Positions 19,402 through 27,418 are shown, counted from the stretch's first letter. The stretch: DNA of 64,000 nt from Urbifossiella limnaea (GCF_007747215.1 NZ_CP036273.1:7548322-7612321), one strand, 5' to 3'. Translations and numbers: made by a program. Notes: generated from the sequence alone by a model not told the origin.

Positions 19402-20414
19402 CGTGGGGAAAACAATTGACCCTGCCCGCTTTCGGTCCCGCTGTTCTCCGCCTTGACCCGGCCCGAGAAACCGACCGGATCACAGCCGCGCTCAAGGAGC
19501 AGGTACTCGGCACCCTCCGCCGCCGCGGCGGCGTACTCGGCCTGTCCGGGGGCGTGGACAGCAGCGTGTGCGCCGCCCTGTGCGCCCGGGCGTTCGGGCC
19601 GGACCGCACCCTCGGCGTGTTCATGCCCGAGGCCGACTCCGACCCGGAGAGCCTACGGCTGGGGCGGCTCGTCGCCGAGACGCACGGCACCCCGGCGGAA
19701 CTGGAGGACATCGCCCCGATCCTGGAGGCGGCGGGGTGCTACCGGCGGCGGGACGAGTTCATCCGCCAGGTCGTCCCGGACTACGGGCCGGGGTACAAGA
19801 GCAAGATCGTCCTCCCGGGGGCGCTGTCCGGGGCGGCGTACAACCTGTTCACCCTGGTGGTCCAGGCCCCGGACGGCACCCAGACCCGGACCCGGCTGCC
19901 GCTGGTCGCGTACCTCGGGATCGTGGCCGCGACGAACATGAAGCAGCGGACCCGCAAGCAGGTCGAGTACTACCACGCCGACCGGCTCAACTACGCCGTG
20001 GTCGGCACCCCGAACCGGCTGGAGTACGACCAGGGGTTCTTCGTCAAGAACGGGGACGGGGCGGCCGATGTCAAGCCGATCGCCCACCTGTACAAGACCC
20101 AGGTTTACCAACTGGCCGAGTACCTCGGGGTGCCCGCCGAGGTCCGCCGCCGCCGGCCGACGACCGACACCTACTCGCTGCCGCAGTCGCAGGAGGAGTT
20201 CTACTTCGCCCTGCCCTACGAGCAGATGGACCTGTGCCTGTACGCGTTCAATCACGGCATCCCCGAGGCGGAGGCGGCCGCCGCCGTCGGGCTGACCGCG
20301 GAACAGGTCGAGCACGTCTTCCGGGACATCCAGGCGAAGCGCCGCGCCACCCGCTACCTGCACCAACCGCCGCTGCTGGTCGAGGCCGTCGAGCCGAGTG
20401 ACCGCGCCAGCTGA
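19398..20414 (+). CDS. NAD synthase-like ATP-dependent amide ligase
   Basis: 338 residues from ATG 19398, overlapping the preceding stop. The ATP-pyrophosphatase loop LGLSGGVDSSVCAALCA lies near residues 52-68, and the NadE signature GTPNRLEYDQGFF, then GDGAADVKPI and LYKTQVYQLAEYLGVP follows at about 212-245. There is no glutaminase domain, so ammonia would be the nitrogen donor. A housekeeping NAD synthase is possible. Its position, overlapping a GNAT gene in an asparagine synthase/ACP/ligase operon, suggests instead that it adenylates and amidates a carboxylate in the pathway. Confidence 0.8.
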   Translation: MTWGKQLTLPAFGPAVLRLDPARETDRITAALKEQVLGTLRRRGGVLGLSGGVDSSVCAALCARAFGPDRTLGVFMPEADSDPESLRLGRLVAETHGTPAELEDIAPILEAAGCYRRRDEFIRQVVPDYGPGYKSKIVLPGALSGAAYNLFTLVVQAPDGTQTRTRLPLVAYLGIVAATNMKQRTRKQVEYYHADRLNYAVVGTPNRLEYDQGFFVKNGDGAADVKPIAHLYKTQVYQLAEYLGVPAEVRRRRPTTDTYSLPQSQEEFYFALPYEQMDLCLYAFNHGIPEAEAAAAVGLTAEQVEHVFRDIQAKRRATRYLHQPPLLVEAVEPSDRAS

Positions 20415-20430
20415 CGGGGAGAGACGGACC

Positions 20431-21138
20431 ATGGCGGAACGGAACCCGGGCAGCGGGTGTGAGGTGTCGGCCGCCTACGGCCGCGGCCGCGCCACGTTCA
20501 TGGGGCTCGACCTGTTGGTCGCGCCGGGGGTACTCGTTCCCCGGCCGGAGACGGAACTCCTGGCCCGGGCTGCGATCGACTTCCTGAACACCGTCCTGGC
20601 CGGCCGGCCGGCCGGCGAGGCGGTCCGGGTGGTGGACGTGTGCTGCGGGTCGGGGAACCTGGCCTGCGCGATCGCGGCCGCCGTCCCCGCGGCCGACGTG
20701 TGGGCGACCGACCTGACGGACCCGTGCGTCGATCTCACACGACGAAACGTGCGGGAACTGGGGCTGGGCGGCCGGGTTCGGGTGTTCCAGGGCGACCTGT
20801 ACGCCCCGCTCGTCGGGGAGTGGCTCGACGGCCGGGTGGACGCCGTGCTGTGCAATCCGCCGTACATTCCGACGAAGCTGCTGGACGACCGGGCCGACCT
20901 GCGGCACGAGCCGCGGGAGGCGTTCGACGGCGGCCCGTTCGGGCTGTCGGTCGTGATGCGGGCTCTCCAGGAGGCGCCGCGGCTGTTGCGGCCGGGCGGG
21001 CGGCTGTTCGTGGAGGTCGGGCCGCGGGAGGAGCGGCACGCCGTGCAGCTGGTCGAGCGGTCCCGGGCGTACACCGACCTCGTCCTCCTCTGCACCGCGG
21101 GGGGGACCGTCCATGCGCTCCATGCACGTCGGCTGTGA
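20431..21138 (+). CDS. PrmC/HemK-like class I methyltransferase
   Basis: 235 residues from ATG 20431. SAM-binding motif I is VVDVCCGSGNLACAIAAAVP (about 70-90), and the catalytic motif NPPYIPT (about 148-154) is the one used by N5-glutamine and N6-adenine methyltransferases. LVPRPETELLARAAI upstream is the HemK family signature. It is shorter than typical PrmC (about 280) and lacks most of the N-terminal substrate-recognition domain. As last gene of the operon it may methylate an amide nitrogen on the pathway product; acting as the release-factor methyltransferase is the alternative. Confidence 0.8.
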   Translation: MAERNPGSGCEVSAAYGRGRATFMGLDLLVAPGVLVPRPETELLARAAIDFLNTVLAGRPAGEAVRVVDVCCGSGNLACAIAAAVPAADVWATDLTDPCVDLTRRNVRELGLGGRVRVFQGDLYAPLVGEWLDGRVDAVLCNPPYIPTKLLDDRADLRHEPREAFDGGPFGLSVVMRALQEAPRLLRPGGRLFVEVGPREERHAVQLVERSRAYTDLVLLCTAGGTVHALHARRL

Positions 21139-21170
21139 TACGGTTCGCAAGAAATCCCTACCGGGCGTCG

Positions 21171-21229
21171 GTCGTGGGGCCGGCTTCCAGCCGGCCTGTC
21201 CCTGGCCGGCTGGAAGCCGGTCCCACGAC
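21171..21229. repeat. Long hairpin, REP-like palindrome
   Basis: Two 24-base arms (21171-21194 and 21206-21229) pair with one mismatch around an 11-base loop. It starts 32 bp after the methyltransferase stop, so it may also act as terminator or mRNA stabiliser of the operon, although there is no T-tract. Confidence 0.7.
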
Positions 21230-21393
21230 CATCTCCAGGGCGTCCGCGACGCGCCGGCTGGTCCTCGTCCCGTCCATCCCCCACCCCATGACCCCCGGTA
21301 GCGACGGCACGGACCAGGGGTGGCGGCACACCCGCCGCCTCTCGGCCCGCTCGGGCCGGGGGCGTACCTACGAATTGGGGCCAGAAGCCTGTA

Positions 21394-21454
21394 AGTCCGG
21401 GACGCAAGCCCGGGCGGGGGTTCAGACCCCCCGCCCGGGCTTGCGCCCCGGACT
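21394..21454. repeat. Long hairpin at the border of the duplicated module
   Basis: Arms 21394-21420 and 21428-21454 (27 bases each) pair with a single mismatch and leave a 7-base loop. The right arm ends exactly where similarity to the first VanZ-like gene begins (21455), so the hairpin sits on the junction of the duplication and replaces the original start codon. Confidence 0.75.
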
Positions 21455-22384
21455 AGGTTTCCGACGCGACCACACCCGCCGGACGAGGCGGGCGTCCACC
21501 GGCGGCGACAGACCGTCTGGGTCGCCCTCGCGGCCGCGACCACGGCCGCGCTCCTGCTCGTCGAGATTCCGACCCGGCGGCTCGGGCCGTGGCAGGACCA
21601 TATCCTCGACTTCGGGCACGTCCCCCTGTTCGCCGTCCTCGTCCTGGTCCTGCGGGCGGCGGGGGGCTGGTCGCTCCGGGGGGCGTTCGCCCTGGCGGTC
21701 GCCGCCGCCGGGGCGGCTGAGGTCGTTCAGCCTTGGGTCGAGCGGTCCGGGGTTTGGGCCGACTTTCTGCGGAGTACGGCCGGGGCGGCGGCCGCCGCCG
21801 CCGGGGTGCGGGCGTGGGACGCCCGCCGCGGGCGGGGCGGCCGGCTCAGTTACGCGGTCCTCGCCCTCGGCCTGCTAGTCTGGCCGGTCGCCGAGGTCGC
21901 CCCGTACCTGGCCGACACCGTGGACGGCCGGTCCACGTTCCCGACCCTGGCGGACTTCCGGACGGAGCGGGAGGTCCGCCGCTGGGTGTGCGACCAGGCG
22001 GCTGTCACGCGGGACGGCGGGGCGGGGCGGGTCATCCTGCTCCCGGGGCCGGAGCCGTACTCGTCGGCCGCGTTGCGGCCGGTCGTCCCCGACTTCCGCG
22101 GGCACCGGTGGCTGTGCTGGGCGTTCCGGGTCGGCGACCGGCCGGTCACGCTGGTGGTTTCGGTCCGGTCGGGGGCGGGCCGCGGGGCCGGGACAACGCA
22201 CGTGCAGGTCGAACGTCAGTTTCTGGCCGGCGACCACGTCCTCCGCCTCGACCTGGGCGACCTCGCCCCGCAGACCCGCCCCGCTCCGCTCGACCTGGCC
22301 GACGTCCGATACGTGCAGCTGTTCGTGGTCCGCACGCCGGAGCCCGTGACGCTGGACGTGTCGCGGGTCTGGCTGGAGCCGTGA
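21455..22384 (+). pseudogene. VanZ-like membrane protein, copy 2, lacking its start
   Basis: Near-identical to 10700-11629. The frame is open from the TAA at 21392 through to TGA at 22384, and the VanZ-type features (DHILDFGHVPLF, VWADFLRST) are kept. The first bases of copy 1 including ATG are missing, and no in-frame ATG, GTG or TTG occurs before GTG 21806, which lies after the first membrane segments. Most changes relative to copy 1 are silent or conservative, so loss of the start is recent or an unusual start is used. Called a pseudogene on present evidence. Confidence 0.65.
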
Positions 22385-22479
22385 TTGCTGCCGGCGGCCC
22401 TTCTTCTCGGGTGGACCGGAGTCTGTACCAGCATTCCGGCCCTCGGAAGCGTCGCGATCCGGATGAGCCGCCGGGGCGG

Positions 22480-22866
22480 CTACGGCGTGGCGTGGCGGTG
22501 CGCGGGCGCGCGTCTCGGCGTGGATTCGCGACCCGGACCCTTTAGTGCAGCCCCACCGCGCGGCATCGGGCAAGGGGCCGCCGGCGGGTCCAGGTAGTAT
22601 TCGAGGATCACGAGGTGGGAGCCGGGAAGCGGGCCCAAAACCCGCACCCTCAGTGTCGGCGGTAGGGGCGACGGGTCGGTGGTGTCGAACGCCCCGGTCA
22701 GGCAGTCAGTGCACACCAGTTCGGGCCCGGTCGCGGGGTCGCGGTGGAAGAACGTCGAGACGCCTCGACAGGCCGGGCACGTTTGCCCGGGCGCGAGCGG
22801 GTCGGGGTCAAGAGAGTGAGAGTCGCCGACGTTGACGCCGGCGAAGATGGGCGGATAGAGTAACAC
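22480..22866 (-). CDS. Small zinc-ribbon protein (copy 2)
   Basis: 128 residues from GTG 22866 with GGAGG eight bases upstream. Paralogue of the protein at 11726-12064, with the same two knuckles (CPAC, CTDC) around RGVSTFFHRDPATGPELV. The C-terminal 25 residues differ and are basic (PRRAPAHRHATP). The core is better conserved between the copies than the flanks, which suggests selection on the zinc-ribbon part. Function unknown. Confidence 0.62.
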   Translation of the reverse strand: MLLYPPIFAGVNVGDSHSLDPDPLAPGQTCPACRGVSTFFHRDPATGPELVCTDCLTGAFDTTDPSPLPPTLRVRVLGPLPGSHLVILEYYLDPPAAPCPMPRGGAALKGPGRESTPRRAPAHRHATP

Positions 22867-22962
22867 GCACTCGTCCTCCGTAATGGGGATGAGGAGGGCG
22901 GCCGGCGGGGAACTTTCTCAGGGTGGCCCGCCGGCCGCCTACTTGATGGGCGAAGGGACCGC

Positions 22963-23049
22963 CTCCGCGGGCATGGTAGCGTCGTTGCTACCTCCGCGGG
23001 CATGGTAGCGTCGTTGCTACCTCCGCGGGCATGGCAGCATCGTTGCTAC
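22963..23049. promoter_or_regulatory. Three tandem 29-bp iterons with internal dyads
   Basis: Three contiguous 29-bp units (22963-22991, 22992-23020, 23021-23049). Units 1 and 2 are identical and unit 3 differs by two bases. Each holds an inverted repeat GGTAGC-N6-GCTACC (GGCAGC in unit 3). They lie between the divergent zinc-ribbon gene and XRE gene 2 and end 47 bp before the XRE start, as expected for a cooperative operator array. Confidence 0.7.
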
Positions 23050-23096
23050 CAAACTGTCAATCGCGGTAGCGGGGAAGACAGTGCACCGAACTGGGC

Positions 23097-23333
23097 GTGG
23101 TCGTGGCCAAACGACGGCTTACCGGGGCCCTCGCCGAACGGATCCGGCACCTGCTCGACGAGCGCGGGGCGGGTGTCGCGTGGCTTGCCCGGGAGACCGG
23201 GGTTCACCGAGTCACGATCTCGCGGATCGTGGGTGGGGTGTCACGGGACCTTCCCCTGTCGACACTGACAGCGGTCGCGACCGCGCTGGGGGTCACTGTC
23301 GGTGAGCTAGTGGACGACCTGCCGCCTGACTGA
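23097..23333 (+). CDS. XRE/Cro-like helix-turn-helix regulator (copy 2)
   Basis: 78 residues from GTG 23097. The HTH occupies about residues 14-70: IRHLLDERGAGVAWLARETG, then VHRVTISRIVGG as recognition helix, and LTAVATALGVTVGELV. It occupies the same place relative to the zinc-ribbon gene as the regulator at 12243 and shares the N-terminal VVxVAKR, but the rest is diverged and the operators differ. This suggests the two copies now answer to different sites. Likely target: the three iterons upstream. Confidence 0.75.
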   Translation: MVVAKRRLTGALAERIRHLLDERGAGVAWLARETGVHRVTISRIVGGVSRDLPLSTLTAVATALGVTVGELVDDLPPD

Positions 23334-23654
23334 TCGATCGTCTCTAGTACATTCGTCATTAAATCGATGCCGTAGCCCCGTTCCGTCTGAAGACGTCCCG
23401 GCTGCTCTTGCCAAGCCGGTTCATCCCCACGGTCGGTGTCCGACGCGCGAGTAGTCCGCCGCTGTGAAGCAGACGCGGTCACGGAGGTAGCCCACGCTCA
23501 CCGCGCGTGTCGGGCGGCCACGACGAGCAGCGGATGTTCCGGATCTTCCGGCCGGTGGTGATCGGCATCAGGAAGGGGCTCTCCCGGAATGCCGTGAAGA
23601 TTAGCCGTAACGCCACGTTTATCCTGACCTTCGGTTCTCGCCCCGGAGGTCAGG
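23334..23654. other. Intergenic region, no gene recognised
   Basis: About 320 bp between the XRE gene and the transposase remnant. An AT-rich patch near 23345-23370 weakly resembles the tail after the first XRE gene. Short open frames here show no family features. Confidence 0.4.
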
Positions 23655-23963
23655 ATGATCTTTTCTCCGACGGCCGCGTTGCAACAGATCCGCGCGGACA
23701 TCGCCGCGGTACTCTCCCCGGATGTCATCCGTCGGCTTTGCCAGGAGGCGGGCCACACGTAGCGAGAGCGACTACTCGACCCGGTCACCACCATCCACCT
23801 CTTCGTCTTCCAGTTGCTCCACCACAACACCGCCTGTGCCCACCTGCCGCGACTGATCGGCCAGCCGACCAACCAGGCCGCCGGGTGCGGCTTCCCGGTG
23901 GCGGGTCGAGGGCCGGACGTGGTGGCTGTGGTGCTTCACCTGCGCCGACACAAAAACTACTAG
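23655..23963 (+). pseudogene. IS4-family transposase N-terminal remnant
   Basis: From ATG 23655 the frame reads FSPTAALQQIRADIAAVLSP, then IRRLCQEAGHT, an in-frame TAG (probably once TGG), and RERLLDPVTTIHLFVFQLLH, NTACAHLPRLIG. This is the N-terminal region of IS4-type transposases found in planctomycetes. The catalytic DDE part is absent; similarity fades before the AT-rich tail at 23950. A dead fragment inserted between the XRE gene and the module's tail. Confidence 0.6.
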
Positions 23964-24003
23964 ACAATTTTATAAATTATTTGTCAGCGTAATTTTTCTA
24001 TCA
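23950..24003. repeat. AT-rich tail of module 2
   Basis: Second copy of the AT-rich segment at 12504-12560; the 17-base core at 23959-23975 is identical. It lies about 620 bp from XRE gene 2 because the IS4 remnant intervenes. Confidence 0.55.
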
Positions 24004-24144
24004 ATCATTGTGGTGTTTAGGGCGAATCCAGGTCCTCCCGGATTCCGTGCTAATCACCAGTCAGTCGCTCCGCGTCAGGCGGCCCGCCCGGTTCGAGGCT
24101 GCGGGCTCCCGGCCGTGGCCCGTCGCAGGCCGGTCCGATCGGCA

Positions 24145-24534
24145 TCACCTTCCCGATGCCGATCGCCGGACACGGTTCGGTACCCGGCAGACGCCTGTGC
24201 CGGCGCCGGCGACGGTGCACGGGACCGGCGTGTCGCTCGGCCGGGCCGTGTCGAGCGTCCGGTAGACGATTGCGGCCGTCTCGCGAATCGCCACGACCGC
24301 GCCCGCGGACAAGTGGAACCACTCGCCGGGCGTCAGGGGCGGCCGGTGAGTGCGGTGGAGTTCGGCCTCCAGCCGCGGGGCGTCGTCCGTCGTGATCAGG
24401 TGGACGACCTCGCACAGGCCGCCCGCGACCCGAGCGAGGAGCCGGGTCCGCTCCTCGGTGGACGTAGCCCGGCCGATCTTGAAGACCCCAGCGGACGGGT
24501 GCCGGAGGAGGTAGACATACCCGGCCCGGCTCAT
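24145..24534 (-). CDS. GIY-YIG-like nuclease domain protein (T5orf172/Mug113 type)
   Basis: 129 residues from ATG 24534. It starts SRAGYVYLLRHPSAGVFKIG, in which GYVYLL and FKIGRA correspond to the GIY...YIG core strands of the T5orf172/Mug113 branch. ERTRLL and the glutamate in RLEAELHRTHR fit the downstream catalytic part. GEWFHL follows, as in this branch. Family members are nicking or cutting nucleases in mobile elements or proteins of unknown role. A lone small gene among accessory genes. The C-terminal 30 residues are low in complexity and may be unstructured. Confidence 0.72.
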   Translation of the reverse strand: MSRAGYVYLLRHPSAGVFKIGRATSTEERTRLLARVAGGLCEVVHLITTDDAPRLEAELHRTHRPPLTPGEWFHLSAGAVVAIRETAAIVYRTLDTARPSDTPVPCTVAGAGTGVCRVPNRVRRSASGR

Positions 24535-24929
24535 GCGTCGCCCCCCGTGCGGGTCGAGTGAGCCGGACCCCGCCGCCCGGCAGTCGACCGCGGCCCTGCT
24601 TCGATCCTGGCGTCGCGCCGCACGCCGCGACCGAAGTCGTCAGCCTCGATGCCCCGCCCGGCCCGGCCGCCGCGGGAGTGCGGGCCGGCACGACGCCTCG
24701 ACGAAGCCCGGGACCGGCTTCCGGAGGCGGGAACGACACGCCCGGGAGCCATGACTACCCCCGCGGGAAGGTGACGATGCCAGTATACCAAATTGCTTGG
24801 TATAGAGCAAAGCAAATTGCGCTTGACTGGTAAGTAAACAATGTACTGCAGATGCGCACAGTGCAATGTGGTAGGAGCTGGCGCTGTCACACTTCCCGTT
24901 CGTGACTCAGTTCGGGTACTCTAAGTCCC
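24535..24929. other. Intergenic region with AT-rich pocket
   Basis: About 395 bp. The first 240 bases are GC-rich without a convincing gene. From about 24780 to 24880 the sequence is AT-rich and contains the inverted repeat listed separately. Confidence 0.4.
24784..24804. promoter_or_regulatory. Inverted repeat, possible operator
   Basis: TATACCAA-N5-TTGGTATA is a perfect 8-bp dyad in an AT-rich pocket, 126 bp before the start at 24930. It resembles in style the palindrome at 12179 but not in sequence. Probably a regulator binding site for the small gene downstream. Confidence 0.45.
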
Positions 24930-25166
24930 ATGCCGAGACCTCCGAAGAAAGGAAACGCCGAGCAGCCCGCCCGGTACCCGAGCCGTGACAAGGTCACGTA
25001 CACCGCCATACCCAAGGAGTACGGCGACATCCTCAAGGCGATGACCGCGGACAGTGAGGAGTACGAAGGGCGGTCGGTGGCGTTCCTCACCAAACTGGCC
25101 GTTCGGGAATTCCTGCAGCGCAAGGGAAGGCTGGACGACAAGGGGCGTCCCATACCCGCGAAGTGA
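24930..25166 (+). CDS. Small hypothetical protein
   Basis: 78 residues from ATG 24930, highly charged. The sequence VTYTAIPKEYGDILKAM, then GRSVAFLTKLAVREFL suggests a strand followed by two helices, as in ribbon-helix-helix proteins, but no family is recognised. AT-rich control DNA upstream, unlike its neighbours, supports it being a real gene. No clear ribosome binding site. Confidence 0.5.
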   Translation: MPRPPKKGNAEQPARYPSRDKVTYTAIPKEYGDILKAMTADSEEYEGRSVAFLTKLAVREFLQRKGRLDDKGRPIPAK

Positions 25167-25487
25167 CGACCCGGCGGGAATCGACCGGCCGCCAGCGGCT
25201 CGCTGGCCCACCTCGGCACACACGAACAGCTCGAGCGCGGGTCAGCATCCGCGCCGTCTCACCGCGGCGGCCGGTGGGGTCGGCGTGTACCATCCGCTTG
25301 CGCCGGGGCCGTGTGTCAGGCCACTGCCGGACGGGCGGCCGGCATCATCCCGGCCCGAATTTGCCAGCCTCGCGGGCGAATGAGGCGGCCGACCTCTGGA
25401 GGACTGCGGCGTGCGATGGGTATAATGGCGGATAGGGGCGCCCGAACGGTCTTGTCCGTCGGCCCCCGCGGTCCGCGGAGCCCAGCC
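25167..25487. other. Intergenic region, no gene recognised
   Basis: About 320 GC-rich bases. Open frames on both strands lack family features. GGGTATAATGG near 25418 resembles a -10 element (TATAAT) for the next gene. Confidence 0.35.
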
Positions 25488-26201
25488 GTGAGCCTCGACC
25501 GTCAGATCCGCCGGCTCGAGCGGCGGGCCGCCCGCCTGGCCGCCCTTCACCCGCCGGCGCCCGAGCCCGCCGGCATCGGCTGGGCCGCCGCCCTCGCCGA
25601 GGTGGGGCCGCTGCTCGCCTCCGCGGCCGGGCGGGACGCGCTGGCGGCCTACGCCGACCACGACCAGCAGGTCCGCCAGTTTTATGCCCAGCTCTGGCCC
25701 CCCGGGGGCGCCGCCCGCCGGCAGATCGAGGACCCCGAGTTGAAGCCCGCCGCGACCGTCCTCTTCTTCGCCCGCCTCCCCCCGGACCTCCGGGCGCGGG
25801 CGGCGGACCCGGCCGCGCTCGCGTGCGGCGGGTGGGCGAACAAGTGGATCGGCCGGCTCGCCAACCTCATCTCGCGGATCCCGCCCGACGTGTCCCCGGA
25901 CCTCCTCCGGCGGCTGGCCGCTCCCTTCGCCGACAGCCCGCCCGACCAGGACGTCTGGGAGGAGGTGTGCCTCGGCTGCGGGCTCCGCCGGCCGTTCTGG
26001 CCGGACTACCCGTGGCACGGCGCCCCGTGCGGGCACTGCGGGGGGACCCGGATGACGCTCCCGTACGCCGACCCGGGCGGCGGCGAGTGGCGGGAGCTGG
26101 CCCGCCGGGAGCTGGCGGCCGTGGGCCGCGCCGGCGGGGCGGCCCGGGCGAAGCCCCGCCGGGCGGCCGCCCCGCCCGAGTCGAAGCCGCCCGGCGGCTG
26201 A
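25488..26201 (+). CDS. Hypothetical protein with C-terminal zinc ribbon
   Basis: 237 residues from GTG 25488; an in-frame ATG at 25416 would add 24 residues lacking features. The N-terminus is an arginine-rich amphipathic helix (SLDRQIRRLERRAARLAAL). The middle is alanine-rich and helical. Near residues 165-190 a zinc ribbon is formed by CLGCG and CGHCGG, with WPDYPWHG between. The pattern resembles proteins sitting next to phage terminase-like genes in planctomycetes, and the next gene is of that type. No enzymatic motif seen. Confidence 0.55.
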   Translation: MSLDRQIRRLERRAARLAALHPPAPEPAGIGWAAALAEVGPLLASAAGRDALAAYADHDQQVRQFYAQLWPPGGAARRQIEDPELKPAATVLFFARLPPDLRARAADPAALACGGWANKWIGRLANLISRIPPDVSPDLLRRLAAPFADSPPDQDVWEEVCLGCGLRRPFWPDYPWHGAPCGHCGGTRMTLPYADPGGGEWRELARRELAAVGRAGGAARAKPRRAAAPPESKPPGG

Positions 26202-26271
26202 CCGGCCGGGCGACTGGTCTCGACGGGTCGCCGGCGCGTGCCGGGCCGGCGGCCGTCCGGGCCGGGCCGGG

Positions 26272-26670
26272 TCAGCGCTCGCCGGGCCCGCCCGCTTCGG
26301 CGTCGAGCCGATCCATCTGCTCCTCCAGGGCCTCGAGCCGGCGGGCCTCGTCCGCCGCCACGACGAGCTTGACCCCGAGCTCGACGACCTTGGCCGCCGC
26401 CCGGAGGCGGACGGCCGGGTTGTCGTGGGCGAGGAGGGCCCGGAGGACGCCGACCGCCTCGCCCAGCCCGTCGGCGAGCCGCCCGGTCGCGGCGGCGACC
26501 ATCTGGCCGCGGAGCTCGGCGACCCGCGCCGCGAACGCGGGGTCGGCCTGGCGGCGGTGGGCGGTCCGCTCGCTCACCTGGGCCTCGCCGGCCGCCTCCC
26601 GGACGGTCCGGCCGGCGGCCAGGAGGGCGGCGAGCCGTTCGTCCGCGTCCCGTCTGCCACGGTGTGCCAC
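26272..26670 (-). CDS. Helix-turn-helix protein, terminase small-subunit-like
   Basis: 132 residues from GTG 26670. Residues about 10-45 (RLAALLAAGRTVREAAGEAQ, then VSERTAHRRQADPAF) form an HTH of the kind seen in phage terminase small subunits. The rest is helical with HDNPAVRLRAAAKVVELGVK and a coiled-coil end (EARRLEALEEQMDRLDAE). DNA recognition is likely. No large terminase or other phage gene is visible, so this is either a phage remnant or a domesticated regulator. Confidence 0.55.
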   Translation of the reverse strand: MAHRGRRDADERLAALLAAGRTVREAAGEAQVSERTAHRRQADPAFAARVAELRGQMVAAATGRLADGLGEAVGVLRALLAHDNPAVRLRAAAKVVELGVKLVVAADEARRLEALEEQMDRLDAEAGGPGER

Positions 26671-26791
26671 GGTCTGCCACCTCGTGAGGTGCCCCCATGA
26701 TACCCGGCCCGACCCGCGGGCGCCACCGCGGCGGTGGCCGGTACTGGGCGTGACGCGGCGGGGCCCGCCGGGTCGCCGGCCGCCGCCTCCC

Positions 26792-27418
26792 CTACCCCCG
26801 CGGCCCGGGGGCCGCGCGGCCGGCCGCGGGGCGGCGGAAGACGGCCTCCTCGGCCGCCGCGCGGCCGCGGGTGGCGAGGTCGCGCTCCAGGGCGTCGCAG
26901 TGCTCGCGGAGCTCCTCCTCGACCTCGTCCGCCTCCGCCAGCCGCCGGTGGAGGGCCGCCTCCGTCCGGTCCACCTCGGCCGCCCGTCGGCCCAGTTCGG
27001 CCGCCCGCCGGGCGAGGTCCGCGTCCCGGCGGTCGAGGGCGGCGGCCCGGCCGGCCAACTCGGCCGCCCGGCGGTTGAGGTCCTGCTCCCAGGTGACCGC
27101 CGCCGCCTCGGCCGCCGCCGTCCGGGCCACCTCCTCCCACCACACGCGGACGTGCTCCAGCTGCGCGGCCACGAAGGCGTTGAACCGGTCCGCCTCCTGC
27201 CGGAGCCAGTCCGCGACCGGGGCCGCCTCCGGGGGCGGGGCGGGCGGCGACCGCGTGCCGGGGCGGGGCCTGCCCCAGGCCGCGCGCCGGGGACGGCGTC
27301 CCGGCCGGCGGCCCCGCGGGCCCGACCCAGACGCCCAGCTCGTCCGCGGACGCCGGGGGGCGCGGGGGCCGTCGAACTCCGTGCCGCACGCCCGCGAGTC
27401 GGGCGCCCGGCCGGTCAT
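26792..27418 (-). CDS. Coiled-coil hypothetical protein
   Basis: 208 residues. After a basic, proline-rich N-terminal 75 residues that may not all be translated, about 80-185 is a long alanine/glutamate/arginine coiled coil with heptad-like repeats (LNRRAAELAGRAAALDRRDA, then LARRAAELGRRAAEVD and EEELREHCDALERDLA). It follows the HTH gene in the same direction and has the same base composition. Function unknown. The open frame is supported mainly by its coiled-coil character, since GC-rich DNA can also produce long random frames. Confidence 0.45.
   Translation of the reverse strand: MTGRAPDSRACGTEFDGPRAPRRPRTSWASGSGPRGRRPGRRPRRAAWGRPRPGTRSPPAPPPEAAPVADWLRQEADRFNAFVAAQLEHVRVWWEEVARTAAAEAAAVTWEQDLNRRAAELAGRAAALDRRDADLARRAAELGRRAAEVDRTEAALHRRLAEADEVEEELREHCDALERDLATRGRAAAEEAVFRRPAAGRAAPGPRG

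Noticed and set aside
13213-21138. Exosortase/PEP-CTERM sorting locus
   Set aside because: The asparagine synthase and ligase resemble those of such loci, but no exosortase, glycosyltransferase or PEP-CTERM protein is visible.
22963-23049. Three 29-bp direct repeats considered as a small CRISPR array
   Set aside because: The repeats are contiguous without spacers, and no cas gene is present.
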